A DNA stretch of 64,000 nucleotides. Source: Erpobdella octoculata. Lineage: Eukaryota > Annelida > Clitellata > Hirudinida > Erpobdellidae. The stretch lies in assembly GCA_963978895.1 (NCBI GenBank), contig OZ022244.1, positions 28,591,144-28,655,143 of the forward strand, read 5' to 3'. The notes beneath the pieces were generated by a model. It saw only the letters and a program-made list of their open reading frames with translations. It was not told where the DNA came from and did not search any database. The translations under genes were made by a program, and so were the position numbers. Below are positions 46,787 through 58,735 of the stretch, one piece after another. The stretch's first letter is position 1. Every line of letters starts with the position of its first letter.

Positions 46787-48860
46787 GGAACAGTAACCTC
46801 CTGACGAATGAAATGAAAATGCAGAATTTCAACAAACAAAATACAGTTTAAAAGATATTCTATATTAATGAAACAAGATAACAGCTTTTTTTAACACGCA
46901 TTACTGCGTGTAGTTGATAAAACAAATAATTCTAATGTCCGGCGATTTGTCCGCACAACACTGAGAAGTAATTAGTTCGGTGAAAAACACAACGGTTTAA
47001 CTTTAAAATCGGTTCGGAAATTTTGGTTTTATGTATTAATAGATGAAAATAAGAGAAATTATTTCAACTGAATGGACATAAAACATTCATTGGAACCGTA
47101 ACTGATGCTATATATAAGTATCAACGTTAAAATAAGCTTAAAACAGTTTATGGTCATTTTAATATTGATCAAAAGTTTAAGTTTATAATACGTCAATTTA
47201 GGCTGTTAAATTTCCGCGGAATATAATTTGCATAATTAGTTTTTTTTTATAAGTAGGTACTCTGATACATAAAAACAAATGCATGTTCAATTTAACCTGT
47301 CAAGAAGACTACAAACAAAACAGCGAGAAGGAGAGACATTCTGTGGAGAAGAAATAGTTTTGAAATCATTAAAATTGATTGTTTGAAAATCTTGTAATAA
47401 CAATTATTTCTATTCGCAACTACATTTTATCGAACAATCTCCAACAGAACTCTTACGTCTGAAAGATCCTAGGAGAATTCATCTTCGACGAAGAATTTTA
47501 TGACAGCTGAAAATTTTTTGTACGAAAAACAACAACCAAAGAGACAGTTGATAATGTCAGCTCTGACTTATTTTCCAATTTATATAATATTTCACCAGTC
47601 AAATATTCTTTGAACTTTAATAAAATCAATTTTTTTGGACATTTTTTTGGTAGCACTCGATTCTATCAGTGCAACTTCTAACGTTAGGGAATGGCTTTAT
47701 AGATCTGTCTTTGTAATCATTTGCATCTTTTTTTTACCAAAAATTGACTCTGAAGCCGTTTAGAGAAAGCGAATTGACAAATTGGAAAAATTAGTGGTTG
47801 GAAAACTGAGTGATTGAAAAAATGAGTGTATTGATGGCAAGGATGAGTGTCGGAAAAATTGGTAGATGTATGGATGGATGCGTGAATAGATGAAAAAGTA
47901 AGGGTTGGTGTATCTGGCCATTTTTTGTTTGGTCTTTTTCCAAGTTCAAATTAGATTTTTTTTAAACTGGTTGTTGTAATTTGCTCTACAAAATTTATTT
48001 TCAAGTAATACTTGTTTGTAATTGAAGCAAATTTTAATAAATGTTTAGCTTTTAGATTAAAATGTTCAGAGGACGAAATAGCGCTAGTCTCTGGCATTGT
48101 CTTATGCTTTATTTAATAGTAATAATAATAATACTAATAATAAACTAAAGTTAAAACAATTTTTTTTATTTTTTGTTTTACAAAAAAGTCTAGATCTTTT
48201 CAGTTATTTCAAAAGTTTTATCAGAAAAAAAATAAAAGTTAAAAAATTACTTTGTTTTGATTCTTACAACTCTAAACCCCGGGCAAAATTGTATTGATTG
48301 CAATAATTAGAAACAAATGAGAAACATATAATTCGCAACACCAGACAAATCAATTCTATCTCAGACATGGTTCAAAGACGTAAAAGCACCTAAAGACAGA
48401 TGTTTCAATCTGCAGTTTATTTTTACTTTGCAGAGTTTTTATTAAAATGAAAACCGTGATCAGCTAAGCAACTACATTACATAATTGATAATAGTTAAAT
48501 TAAATAAAATAAACTAAAATAAAAAATCAAATATGGTTCAATTAAATTTCGTGTAATGAAATGTTATATTTAGACTTCGAAACCACTTCTAATTAGATAC
48601 GAGCTTGAAATGCATTGAAGCAACGGTGTCTAACATTGGGTTTTTCCACGTTTTATATTGGCTTGAACGTGTCAGAGCGGAATCTTGTTCTATCAATATT
48701 TCGTCCACTTTTCGACCAACTCACGTTCTGGAATTTGACACAGACATGCTTTTATGTAAAATACATTTAAAATACTAAAAGAGTACTGCACGATCGGGGC
48801 CGTGATTTCAGGGTCTTCAGACGGACCGGGCCGAGATTTTTTGCCAAATATATAATAATA
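46787..48860. other. 5' flank of the inhibitor and AT-rich noncoding DNA
   Basis: A short palindrome ACACGCA-ttac-TGCGTGT at 46894-46911 lies about 110 bp upstream of the inhibitor ATG. I see no gene in the rest. Confidence 0.5.
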
Positions 48861-48862
48861 AT

Positions 48863-49083
48863 AATAATAATGATGAATTTATATAGCGCCAGATAAGTCA
48901 GAGGCGCTTACGAAGGTTCCTTTGGATCGGAAACTTCGAAGAACACGCTATTTTCATAGACATGAGAAAGCAATGCGAGTGAACTCCTTGCCTAAGGGAG
49001 TTACGCTGGTGACGCAGGTGAGGCTTGAACTGCCGACCTAACGATCAACAGGCGAGCGCTCTACCGCTCTGCCACCAGCGCCT
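48863..49083 (-). mobile_element. tRNA-derived SINE, copy 2
   Basis: The tRNA-like head (GCAGAGCGGTAGAGCGC, TCGGCAGTTCAAGCC) at 49020-49083 is followed by the AACTCCCTTAGGCAAGGAGTT body. The tail ends GGCGCTATATAAATTCATC and an ATT-repeat. It abuts tRNA-Thr copy 2. Confidence 0.8.
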
Positions 49084-49094
49084 CAAAAGTACCC

Positions 49095-49166
49095 AGGCCC
49101 GACGGGGGTTTGAACCCCGGATCTTCTGTTTACGAGACAGACGCCTTACCACTTGGCCACCGAGCC
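49095..49166 (-). tRNA. tRNA-Thr(CGT), copy 2
   Basis: Identical in sequence to the gene at 40132, opposite strand. It starts 12 bp from the SINE head. Confidence 0.95.
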
Positions 49167-49176
49167 ACGCAAATAT

Positions 49177-49622
49177 AAGGATTTTAGGCCTGTACAAACG
49201 GTCCGGGTTCAAATTAGACTGCCCTGGCCTGGCCTGGAATTTTGGATCGAGAAACGGGCCGAGCCGAGTTGCCAACTGTTCCAACTGTGAACGTTTACTC
49301 CAAAAATAGGTGACTTTACATTCTAATATATTTTCAGATCGATTGGACAACATTTGAGTGAATTATAGAATAAAATCAATTAAAACTTTAATTTAATTTT
49401 AATTACAAATTTTATGCAGAGAAACGAACTTTGAATTATTAGTTTATTTAAAGAAAGCAACTTTTAATTTTCAAATTTTTAATAAAAATTTTTTTATTAT
49501 TTGATATTGATTTGAAAGTTTCTTAAATTTTCAATACTCTTATACTTCACATATTAGGATTTTAGGCCTGTAAAACGGGCCGGGTCCAAATTAGACTGGC
49601 TGGGCCTGGCCTGGAATTTTCA
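49177..49622. repeat. Two copies of a GC-rich 65-bp repeat
   Basis: GGATTTTAGGCCTGTACAAA... at 49177-49245 recurs at 49557-49622 with about 90% identity, ending CCTGGCCTGGAATTTT. Weaker relatives occur near 48797 and 58752. Confidence 0.8.
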
Positions 49623-50024
49623 AATGGATACTCTGGAGGGGATGTGTACCCACTGTCATTGACCAGTCACGAAGGGACATAAAAGACACTTTATCTCTTG
49701 GGAAAAGAAATATTGCCTTCTGATAGTCTTCTTCCGATTAATTGAAACAATCCAATTCTTAGAAGACTGTGGTTAATATTTTCATATTTGACAAACCTGA
49801 TATCATCAAAAATATTTTGCAAAACATTTTTAGTCGCCAAAATATAAAATTATATTGTATTGTTTTGTTTTGTTAGTTTTCATCAGATATTTAGTATTAT
49901 AGCATTATTACTATCTGCATTCTTCTTTACTGGCTCATTTTAGATCTTTTTGGAACGGCAGTTTAGAAGTTCATTAAAACTATAAGCCTTTATTTATACA
50001 CAAAGGTTTTCAAAATAAAATATG

Positions 50025-50136
50025 TGTCAGAAGTGGGATTTGAACCCACGCCCACAGAAGTGGACCAGAATACTCTGCATTGCAAAGCAAGGCTTATCCT
50101 TGAGTCTGGCGCCTTAGACCGCTCGGCCATCCTGAC
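50025..50136 (-). tRNA. tRNA-Leu(CAA), copy 4
   Basis: Standard gene and intron. It and copy 5 form a block repeated as copies 6 and 7, flanks included. Confidence 0.97.
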
Positions 50137-50431
50137 ACCCGAACGTCCAACTGATAAACGTTTAACCAATTTAAATACTGTTTTTACAATTGTCATTATA
50201 GAAAATTAAATTAAAATTTCTTTCTCCACTTTTTTTTATTTGAATTTTTATATAAATTTAAAATTAAAAATTAAATTGAAAATTAATAAAAGTGGCCTTA
50301 ATGTCCGTATAAGGTTTTAGCGATCTGACCGATAGTTGTTATGTATCGGATGGAAGAAAGCTAATAATGATAATAATTATTTCTGTTAAATGGTTTTCAG
50401 AAATTAATAAAAAATAAATTATGAAAAAATG

Positions 50432-50543
50432 TGTCAGAAGTGGGATTTGAACCCACGCCCACATTCGTGGACCAGAATACTCTGCATTGCAAAGCAAGGC
50501 TTATCCTTGAGTCTGGCGCCTTAGACCGCTCGGCCATCCTGAC
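50432..50543 (-). tRNA. tRNA-Leu(CAA), copy 5
   Basis: Differs in the variable-arm loop (CCAC-GAAT-GTGG instead of CCAC-TTCT-GTGG); the stem is kept, so it is probably functional. Confidence 0.95.
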
Positions 50544-51858
50544 ACCTGATTAGCTGCGTTGAATGTTAATTCCATTTAAAGAAAATATTTTTGAAGTTGT
50601 AAGTTGAGGAAAAATTAGTTTAACAATTTTATTCCAAGTAGATAAGATTCCAGACATTCTTTCCGAAATACCCCCAATAACATTTCCGCCGAGCATTTGC
50701 AATCCTTATGTCATAGACGTCATCAGATAGATGTAGACCCGTCGATACGGGGAGGAATATGTGTCACATAATCAACGAATCTACCCGGGGACCGGACGGC
50801 AGAAACTTTAAAACTGGGTATCATCAGCATATGAGGGGCAGAGGACGGTAAATCGCTGCGAGACAGTATAACGTCAAGGGATCCAGCATGTGTCAGTAAA
50901 ATTTTTTAGAATATTTGCAAATGACTATTATAATGGCCGAGTTAAAAAATATACTATACTCATGGTCACAAATTTGTTAAAATTGTACGCTTTTCCTCAC
51001 CTTTGTTTATAACCAGAACAAACAAAGTTTTGAGAGATTCAACATAAATCTATTTTTTAAGAGGTTTTTGTTATTTATTTAACATATTTTATCTCTATGT
51101 TTTTAAATTCCTTATATCAACTCTACTGCCGGTCTGGCTTGTTTGTTTGATTGCCTGCTTGCTTGAATGTTTGACAACCTTGAAAGAGAAAGTCAATTAA
51201 CTTTTAATTACAATGCATTTTATTAAAGTTTTAATATTTTTATTTAAAAATAGTAATTATCTATGTTTTAAAACAAAAACAAATCAGACACAATTAGGTA
51301 AATGTTTACATAAATAAATATAAAAAGTTGTCGTGATGAACGAGGGGTAGATAGCTTCTGGCGTTTCTTTCAAAATGGCACCGAAGGACACGTGTCTCTC
51401 CTTACCCCCAAGATACGCCTCAACTTAAAAATTGTTCTAAGCCTTTGAATCCAAGGTCTAGCGTAAGGAAAATGTCCTACATTTGGGTAGAGATTGCCAA
51501 CAAGCAAAGTGTGCAAGTTTCTTTTGTTAAAAGAATAAAACATCAATTCAACTGATTTTTAATTTATTTTTGTACGATTTTAGCTTGAACAGATTTTTAA
51601 ATTTTTTAGTATTTATTGAATAATATTTACCTTAAATAACAGCTATTGGCTTTGAATCCTGTGATGGAGTATGTCTCGTATTGTTTTGATTTTGAAAGTT
51701 TTCGTTGGATGTTTAGTATTGTTTTAACTATTTTAATTCTTCTTTACTGGCTCATTTTGGATCTTTTGAAAACGGCAGATAAGAAATTCATTAAAACAAT
51801 AAGCATTTTTACTCGAAGGTTTTCAAAATAATATTGAAAGAATCTATTTAAAATAATG

Positions 51859-51971
51859 TGTCAGAAGTGGGATTTGAACCCACGCCCACAGAAGTGGACC
51901 AGAATACTCTGCTTTACAAAGTAAGGTTTTATCCTTGAGTCTGGCGCCTTAGACCGCTCGGCCATCCTGAC
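51859..51971 (-). tRNA. tRNA-Leu(CAA), copy 6, divergent intron
   Basis: The mature part is standard. The intron is one nucleotide longer and changed (GATAAAACCTTACTTTGTAA). The internal hairpin TTGC/GCAA becomes TTAC/GTAA, a compensated change. Confidence 0.95.
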
Positions 51972-52223
51972 ACCTGAACGACGAGCTGGTAAACGATTAA
52001 CCAATTTTAATACTTTTTTTGCAATTTCCATTTTTATTTCAATTTTTATATAAATTAAAAAATTAAATTGAAAATTAATAAAAGTGGCCTTAATGTTCAT
52101 ACAAGGTTTTAACAGTCTAAACGACAGTTGTTATGTATCGGATGAAAGAAAGCTAAGAATGATAATAATTATTTATGCTTAATGGTTCCAAAAATAAATA
52201 AAAGATAGATTATGATAAAAATG

Positions 52224-52335
52224 TGTCAGAAGTGGGATTTGAACCCACGCCCACAGAAGTGGACCAGAATACTCTGCATTGCAAAGCAAGGCTAATCCTT
52301 GAGTCTGGCGCCTTAGACCGCTCGGCCATCCTGAC
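52224..52335 (-). tRNA. tRNA-Leu(CAA), copy 7
   Basis: Standard except A-to-T in the intron (GATTAGCC). Its flanks match those of copy 5. Confidence 0.96.
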
Positions 52336-54886
52336 ACTTGTTTGGCAGCGGTTAAATGTTAATCCCATTTCAAGAAAATATTTTCTATGTTTTTAGTTGA
52401 GCAAAAATTAGTTTAAGAATTCCAGAATATTGTTTCATTCAGAATGTTCGAATAAAGCTGTTGAATTCTGCTAGAAAATTTGTATTGTGCTGAAGTGCTA
52501 AGCTGTTTCTTTTTTACAGTAATCAATCTAACTTAATTTCTGTTTATTCTTTTAAGCAGATTTTCTAGACTTTTCGCAGTTGCCGGCAGCGCCAGTTGGG
52601 TTCTTTCTAAGTTTTTCTTTCTTATTTTGGTTGCTTGTACAAATACAGCTCATGTCGCAAGACATTTACTGACAAAAAGACGTAGACCGGTTGTTTGATG
52701 GAAAAATATGTAAAAACTATTTTGGTTCTGTTTTTGATTCAAGGATGAAAAGTAAAAAATTAATAGCAAAAGTTATGGGCAGTGCCTAAATTTTGTAGCT
52801 TCTGCAAACTCAGGAGAGAAATGGCAAACACTAATCTTGTTTTTTTTTAAACAAAAAGCATAAATCTTGCCGGGACGGAGCCATCGTTTTGACTTGTATA
52901 CTTTCTTTTTTCTGCACATCAATAAGAACATTTATACAAATAACAAAAAACATGATTATTTTATAAAACGTTAAACAATGCGCTTTAGAATTTGTTTGGT
53001 ACATGACGTATTATGACGCAATCACTCGAGCTTAACCGTTTGAGCCGAAAGTACGACGTTACCGAGAAATAGGATTTTTTGAAAAAATAAAGTAGTAGTA
53101 TTTAAGAACTTAGCTGATAATTAGTGTAAATAAATGCTCAAAGTCTTCAAGCCATGAAAAACTAAAAAAGGTGATTCTTTCAAATTAGCAGCGCGTGCAG
53201 AAAACCGTTGGAAAACAGCAATTAGGTTAGCTTAGCATACGTCAATTGTTAACCAATAAAGCAATAAACATTCCGCCAAAGACTACTGAAAGCAATTCAA
53301 TTATCAACGCCATGTCATCATTTCTACAAATTGTCGTCTTTCGAGTGAAAAATAATCAAATTTTTCAGTGAATATCATGAAATGTCGAATGTTCAGTTAC
53401 AAGATGAGTTTCAAGTTTTCAAAACGTCCGAGTCATTTGGCATCGTTGGAGTGAAGTAAATCATATAGTTTCACGAATGTCTTCTCCATTTCAACTTAAT
53501 GATTACTTCACAGTCGTCCTCAAGATGTGTCTCAAGTATAATCAAATTTTCTGCAACAAATAAAAAATAATCTATGAAGGTGTACATACTATCAAGGATA
53601 TGTATATGTTTAGGTGGACATATTACATATTATCACAGATATGTACCTTTTAGGTAGACATACTATCACGGATATGTATACCTGTTTAGGAGTACAAGTA
53701 CCTGATTTGGCGTAGTACATGTACAATAGTGGGCATGTGGAAGAACACAGTTACAAGCGTATGATCCTGGTTAGTTGCGGCAAGCTGTTGTTGCAAACAT
53801 CAAAATCTGAACAGATATTGAGGTATTGCTGGGTATATTCTCTAAAAAGCAGCATGTAAACGAGTGAAATGTTGCTTTCTTGTTTCGATTCTAATAAAGA
53901 CGATAACAACCAATCACATTGTCAACCTTATTTCTTAGCCGTTGCGGTTTATCGAATGAAATATAATCACAACTCGCCCCGGAATTTTTGCAATCTCGAC
54001 GAGCTCAAATGTTCAGAGAAATGTATCAGTTACACGACGTGAATCAAATTATGAAGCATATCCTTATGCATTTCTATATCACACGGAAATGTGAATCAAT
54101 TATACAGTTACAAGCCTACGATCCCCGGGTATTTCCAGAGGATGGTTGCGACAGTTACACTGGTCGTCGTACATTCATCAACATCTACACAATTATTGAA
54201 TCGACAAAAATGATTTCTGAAAAGCAACATTTTGTAAAGTATTATAACTGAAACGTTTCGAGAGTGAAATTTTCCTTTTTGAATAAAAACAGAACTATGA
54301 AGATTAATAATGTAATAACAGATATTATGTCTATATATATATTTAATATATTTTAGATGTTTCCTTAATGACATTGACTTTGATATGAACCATTTGTTTT
54401 TGCGCAGGTTGGAAAATAAAATGTCAGGCCATAGTGTTTAGTGGTTTATAAGACTTTTGTTGAGTTAAATAAATATACGGCTTAGCTTCGTTATGAAATG
54501 CGACAAATGCACATGCTTAAATTAACAAGCTTGTTAAAAATAAGATTTAGTACAATATTTTCACTTTGATAAAAAATAAAAAGCGTACAATCGAAAGTTT
54601 GATTATTGAAGCTATTGAAGTTTAACTGCGGACACAGGAAAATGTCATAAGCCAAAGCCCTCATAAATGTGAATATGATATAGCAATTTTATAAGTCTCC
54701 AGTGCAAACAGCTTTTTGTATTTTTACTTAGAATTTCATGTTTTAACTTTCAAGGGAGTGACTGAAAAGTGGTTGGTATCAATTAATCAATTGAACGTGA
54801 AATGTGGTTTAGGTTTCTTTTAATTAACGGTAATGATTTTCAGGTCATTCCCTAGAAATCATGTATTTTAGAATCATAAAACAGCA
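52336..54886. other. Noncoding region with a degenerate pair of repeats
   Basis: Segments beginning ACAGTTACAAGC at 53749 and 54104 are related and about 200 bp long, each preceded by ATGTTCAG-containing sequence. An 87-codon frame at 53988-54251 lies across the second copy and is not called as a gene. Short repeats of GGTAGACATACTATC type lie at 53580-53690. Confidence 0.5.
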
Positions 54887-54958
54887 GGCTCGGTGGCCAA
54901 GTGGTAAGGCGTCTGTCTCGTAAACAGAAGATCCGGGGTTCAAACCCCCGTCGGGCCT
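54887..54958 (+). tRNA. tRNA-Thr(CGT), copy 3
   Basis: Identical to the gene at 40132. No Helitron or SINE is seen next to it. Confidence 0.95.
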
Positions 54959-55288
54959 TTATTTTGTTCTGAAATGGCTCACTAATTATAATATATTTGA
55001 GCATTTAATTCTGCATCAGACTTTTAAACACTTGTTGTATAGGTAAATTGTAGAATTTTTACTTACACAGTATGTAAACCTAAAAGTCACTAACTAGTGT
55101 TTCAGAAGTTCTAATTTGCTTTGTGGAAATCCTTGTCAGAGTTTGAGGTAGGATCAGCACAACGCTCGTAGCTTAACAAGCAAACCGTAAAAACCAGGGT
55201 TTTCTTTCAAAAATCTACTTTATTTCATGATTAATCGGCTTTTATTTAATTCAAAAAAAATTTAAACGACATTTTAAAATCTATAAAT

Positions 55289-55445
55289 GGTGGTAAGAGC
55301 TTATAGTCCTTTACATAAGGTGTTTTGAAACTGAAATAGCCGTACCTATGTAGGAAAGCATGTAACTACTTCCTGTCGTGGATCATAATTTTGTCCTTTT
55401 AACTGTCCCTTCTTCATCAATGGCTTGATACTGGCTCTGAATTAG
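55289..55445 (+). repeat. Dispersed repeat, diverged copy
   Basis: Related to the tandem units at 58.2-58.6 kb: TTATAGTCCTTTACATAAGG, CTGTCGTGGATCATAATTTT and GATACTGGCT. Confidence 0.65.
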
Positions 55446-56179
55446 CGATGCAGAGCTCATTTATAAATGTAAATATTTATATATTTATGTTTGATTTGTT
55501 AGTGTTTCGAAACATAGATATTAAATTTAAATAAAAAATTTTTTTTTTTAGAAAATTTAAAAAATTTATTGAATGCATTGTCATCAGAAGCGAGCTCATA
55601 TTCCAAGTTTAAGCTCGATTGGATGACGCGTAGTTTGTTAATTGTCAGTTTCAAGGTTAGCAAACGTTCAAGCAAACAAGACAGGCAGTGAAGTTAAAAT
55701 AATGAATATTTAAATGAATATTTTTCACAATAAGTAGGCCGTTTTTTTTTAATATTTTGAGATTGTGAAAAATATTCATTTAAATATGTGATTGAGAAAC
55801 CGTTGATAAACCCATCCGTTCAAGTGGTGATTCATCTGTTTTAAAAATGTCTTGAATGTCTTGAGCATTTATAACATAAACACTCGATTTATAATATAAA
55901 ATCTGTTCGCTTTATTTTTAGCCAAATTCCTAATTAACGCACCCACTAGCGACCGCAAGAAAGAAAATAATTTGCCTTTTATTGTTCAATAAGTATGATT
56001 TGAAAATAAGTAACAGTTAATAATTTTTATGTGAGTCAACGAACTAAAATTTTTGAATCTAAAACAACCGTTATGCTCAATCTTGTACATTGTTTATTTC
56101 TTTCATATGAAATCAAAATTCATAAATTTAAACACCACAGACAAACAAACAAACAGAGAGACGAGTGAAGTTAAATAAA

Positions 56180-56727
56180 AGCATTAAAAAAAATTTAATA
56201 AAAAAAGCATTTAATAAAAAAAAGCATTTAATAAAAAAAAGCATTTAATAAAAAAAGCATTTAATAAAAAAAAGCATTTAATAAAAAAAAGCATTTAATA
56301 AAAAAAGCATTTAATAAAAAAAGCATTTAATAAAAAAAAAGCATTTAATAAAAAAAAGCATTTAATAAAAAAAACCTTTTAATAAAAAAAAGCATTTAAT
56401 AAAAAAAAGCATTTAATAAAAAAAGCATTTAATAAAAAAAGCATTTAATAAAAAAAAGCATTTAATAAAAACAGCATTTAATAAAAAAAGCATTTAATAA
56501 AAAAAAACCTTTTAATAAAAAAAAGCATTTAATAAAAAAAGCATTTAATAAAAAAAGCATTTAATAAAAAAAGCATTTAATAAAAAAAACATTTAATAAA
56601 AAAAAGCATTTAATAAAAAAAAGCATTTATTAAAAAAAAGCATTTAATAAAAAAAAAGCATTTAATAAAAAAAGCATTTTATAAAAAAAAGCATTTAATA
56701 AAAAAAAGCATTTAATAAAAAAAATAC
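56180..56727. repeat. 18-19-bp minisatellite AAAAAAGCATTTAATAAA
   Basis: About 29 copies with A-run length variation and two ACCTTTT variants. It ends three bases before the tRNA-Asp gene. Confidence 0.96.
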
Positions 56728-56729
56728 AA

Positions 56730-56801
56730 CTCCCCGTCGGGGAATTGAACCCCGGTCTCCCGCGTGACAGGCGGGGATACTTACCACTATACTAACGAGG
56801 A
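56730..56801 (-). tRNA. tRNA-Asp(GTC)
   Basis: TCCTCGTTAGTATAGTGGTA start, anticodon stem CCCGC/GCGGG with loop CTGTCAC giving GTC, T arm CGGGGTTCAATTCCCCG. No intron. The minisatellite begins directly at its 3' end. Confidence 0.97.
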
Positions 56802-57102
56802 AGTACGAAGGTTCGGTTTAAGATGATGCACACAACGTGGCAATTTTAACTTTCATAAAAAATCGAATTTGATTAATTTTAATTGATTTAAGGCCTAATT
56901 CATGTCGAAAAGTCGGAAACATTCAATTCATGTATTGTCATCCAGAATAAAGCTTTTCTAGGTGGTCGAAAAGTGGGTGAATTTTTGTTTCTAAGATTTG
57001 ATCACCACAGACAAACAAACAAACAAACAGAGAGACGAGTGAAGTTAAATAAAAGCATTTAAAAAACTAAGACGTTTTAAAAAAATAAGAATTTAAAAGA
57101 TT

Positions 57103-57214
57103 TGTCAGAAGTGGGATTTGAACCCACGCCCACAGAAGTGGACCAGAATACTCTGCATTGCAAAGCAAGGCTTATCCTTGAGTCTGGCGCCTTAGACCGC
57201 TCGGCCATCCTGAC
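57103..57214 (-). tRNA. tRNA-Leu(CAA), copy 8
   Basis: Standard gene and intron on the minus strand, about 300 bp from tRNA-Asp. Confidence 0.97.
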
Positions 57215-58215
57215 AACTGCTTCGCTAATTGTTACGGCTTTCATTAATGCTCTCCGATTACAGTATTTCAGGCTTGTCAAAAACTAGAAAAAAAACCTGA
57301 CAAATTCCAATTAATCATGCAAGTGAAAGTAAGCATACATAAAGAATCGAATGTATTAGACATTGAAATATTGGAAAGTTAGCAATGAAATTCCTAAAAT
57401 TAAAAAGAAATACACTGAAACTAAAAACATGTAATCTAAAATTTAAAACATTCACTGCTGTGAGAATGTTATGCATGCATTTGTAATGTACATTGTACAC
57501 GATAAGTGATGTAATGCAAGTGTTGCATTTCCTTGCAGCGGAAGGAGTAAGCAGTTACGGAAACCCTTTATGGAAAAATAAAGCGAGATATAAATAAATA
57601 AATTAGGATAAAATAAAAAGTTTATTTAATGTTTAATGTGAATATTAAGAAGAGGAGGATCGTGAATCTTTTTTAAAATCTTCCTTTCAACTTCACGCCA
57701 TATTTGTGCATTGTGAATATATGTTAGGGGTGGATGTAAGATTAATAAGAGGGGGTTCACAACGGGTTTAGTAAGAATTTTTTTAAATTTAATGTTAGGT
57801 TTATATTTTATAGGTATAAACGTAAATAACATATATAACTATATTCATTCATAAACTGAATTTCTGTTTCAGTTTTTAGCAGACTAGTAGAGTAAGTTAA
57901 ATTTATTGATCTTTGTATAATACAGTATATATACCTATGACAACTGTTACTCTATACCATAGGCAAATCGCTAGGCCTAGGTTTTTGCACCATGTAACTG
58001 CCTGTATAGCGTTCTATGACTTGATTTTTTTTACAACTAAAGGGGTCCGGATCCCCATGACTCCTCTCTCCCTGTTTGGGAACGGTCGCGTAAAAAAAGG
58101 CGTCACTAGTGACACTAAAAACACAATAGATAGACTGAACTGATTTTAAGAGCTAAAAATCCAAAAATCTAATAAAAAAGATAAAATCTGGTATTATAAA
58201 ACGTATTAAATACCT
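57215..58215. other. AT-rich noncoding stretch
   Basis: I see no gene. GGGGTCCGGATCCCCATGAC at 58041 is a short palindromic segment. Confidence 0.5.
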
Positions 58216-58217
58216 TT

Positions 58218-58735
58218 TTGAAGTTAGTTTTTTTTTTTTTTTTTATAATAGTTTATAGTCCGTTACACCAGGTGTTTTAAGACTGAAACGGCTGTGTCAG
58301 AAGCATTTAAGTACTTCCAGTCGTGGATCATAATTTGATCCTTTAAACTTTTCCCTCCTCCTTTCTCCATGCTTGGGACTGGCTTGCAAAAGCAAGGCGG
58401 AGTTTTTGAAGTTAGTATTTTTTTTTTTTTATAATAGTTTATAGTCCTTTACACCAAGTGTTTTAAGACTGAAACGGCTGTGTCAGAAGCACCTAAGTAC
58501 TTCCAGTCGTGGATCATAATTTGATCCTTTCAACTTTTCCCTCCTCCTTTCTCCAGGCTTGGGACTGGCTTGCAAAAGCAAGGCGGAGTTGTTTGAAGTT
58601 AGTATTATTTTTGTGGCTCATATATTTCTTTCTTGTCTTACAGCTTTGGTGTCGCTAACGTTCCGACGACGCTCGTTTTAGCTACAGCGAAAGGCGCTAT
58701 AGAAATGTTTTGCTTGATTGATTTGTGTACCTACT
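58218..58735 (+). repeat. Tandem 190-bp units of a dispersed element
   Basis: Two copies about 190 bp apart, each with a poly-T tract, ATAATAGTTTATAGTCC, GACTGAAACGGCTGTGTCAG, TCGTGGATCATAATTTGATC and GGCTTGCAAAAGCAAGGCGG. The second is followed by a tail ending GGCGCTATAGAAATG that resembles the SINE tail at 48.86 kb. Partial relatives are at 55289 and near 43826. Confidence 0.85.

Noticed and set aside
49025..49353. Open frames of 94-102 codons
   Set aside because: They run across the SINE head, tRNA-Thr and a GC-rich repeat; no coding meaning.
49990..50209. Recurrent short proteins with MAERSKAPDSRI and CRVFWSTSVGVGSNPTSD
   Set aside because: These are translations of the tRNA-Leu(CAA) gene in one frame and recur at every copy.
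53988..54251. 87-codon frame beginning MQSRRAQMFREMYQLHD
   Set aside because: It lies across a diverged repeat whose other copy near 53750 is not open; probably chance.
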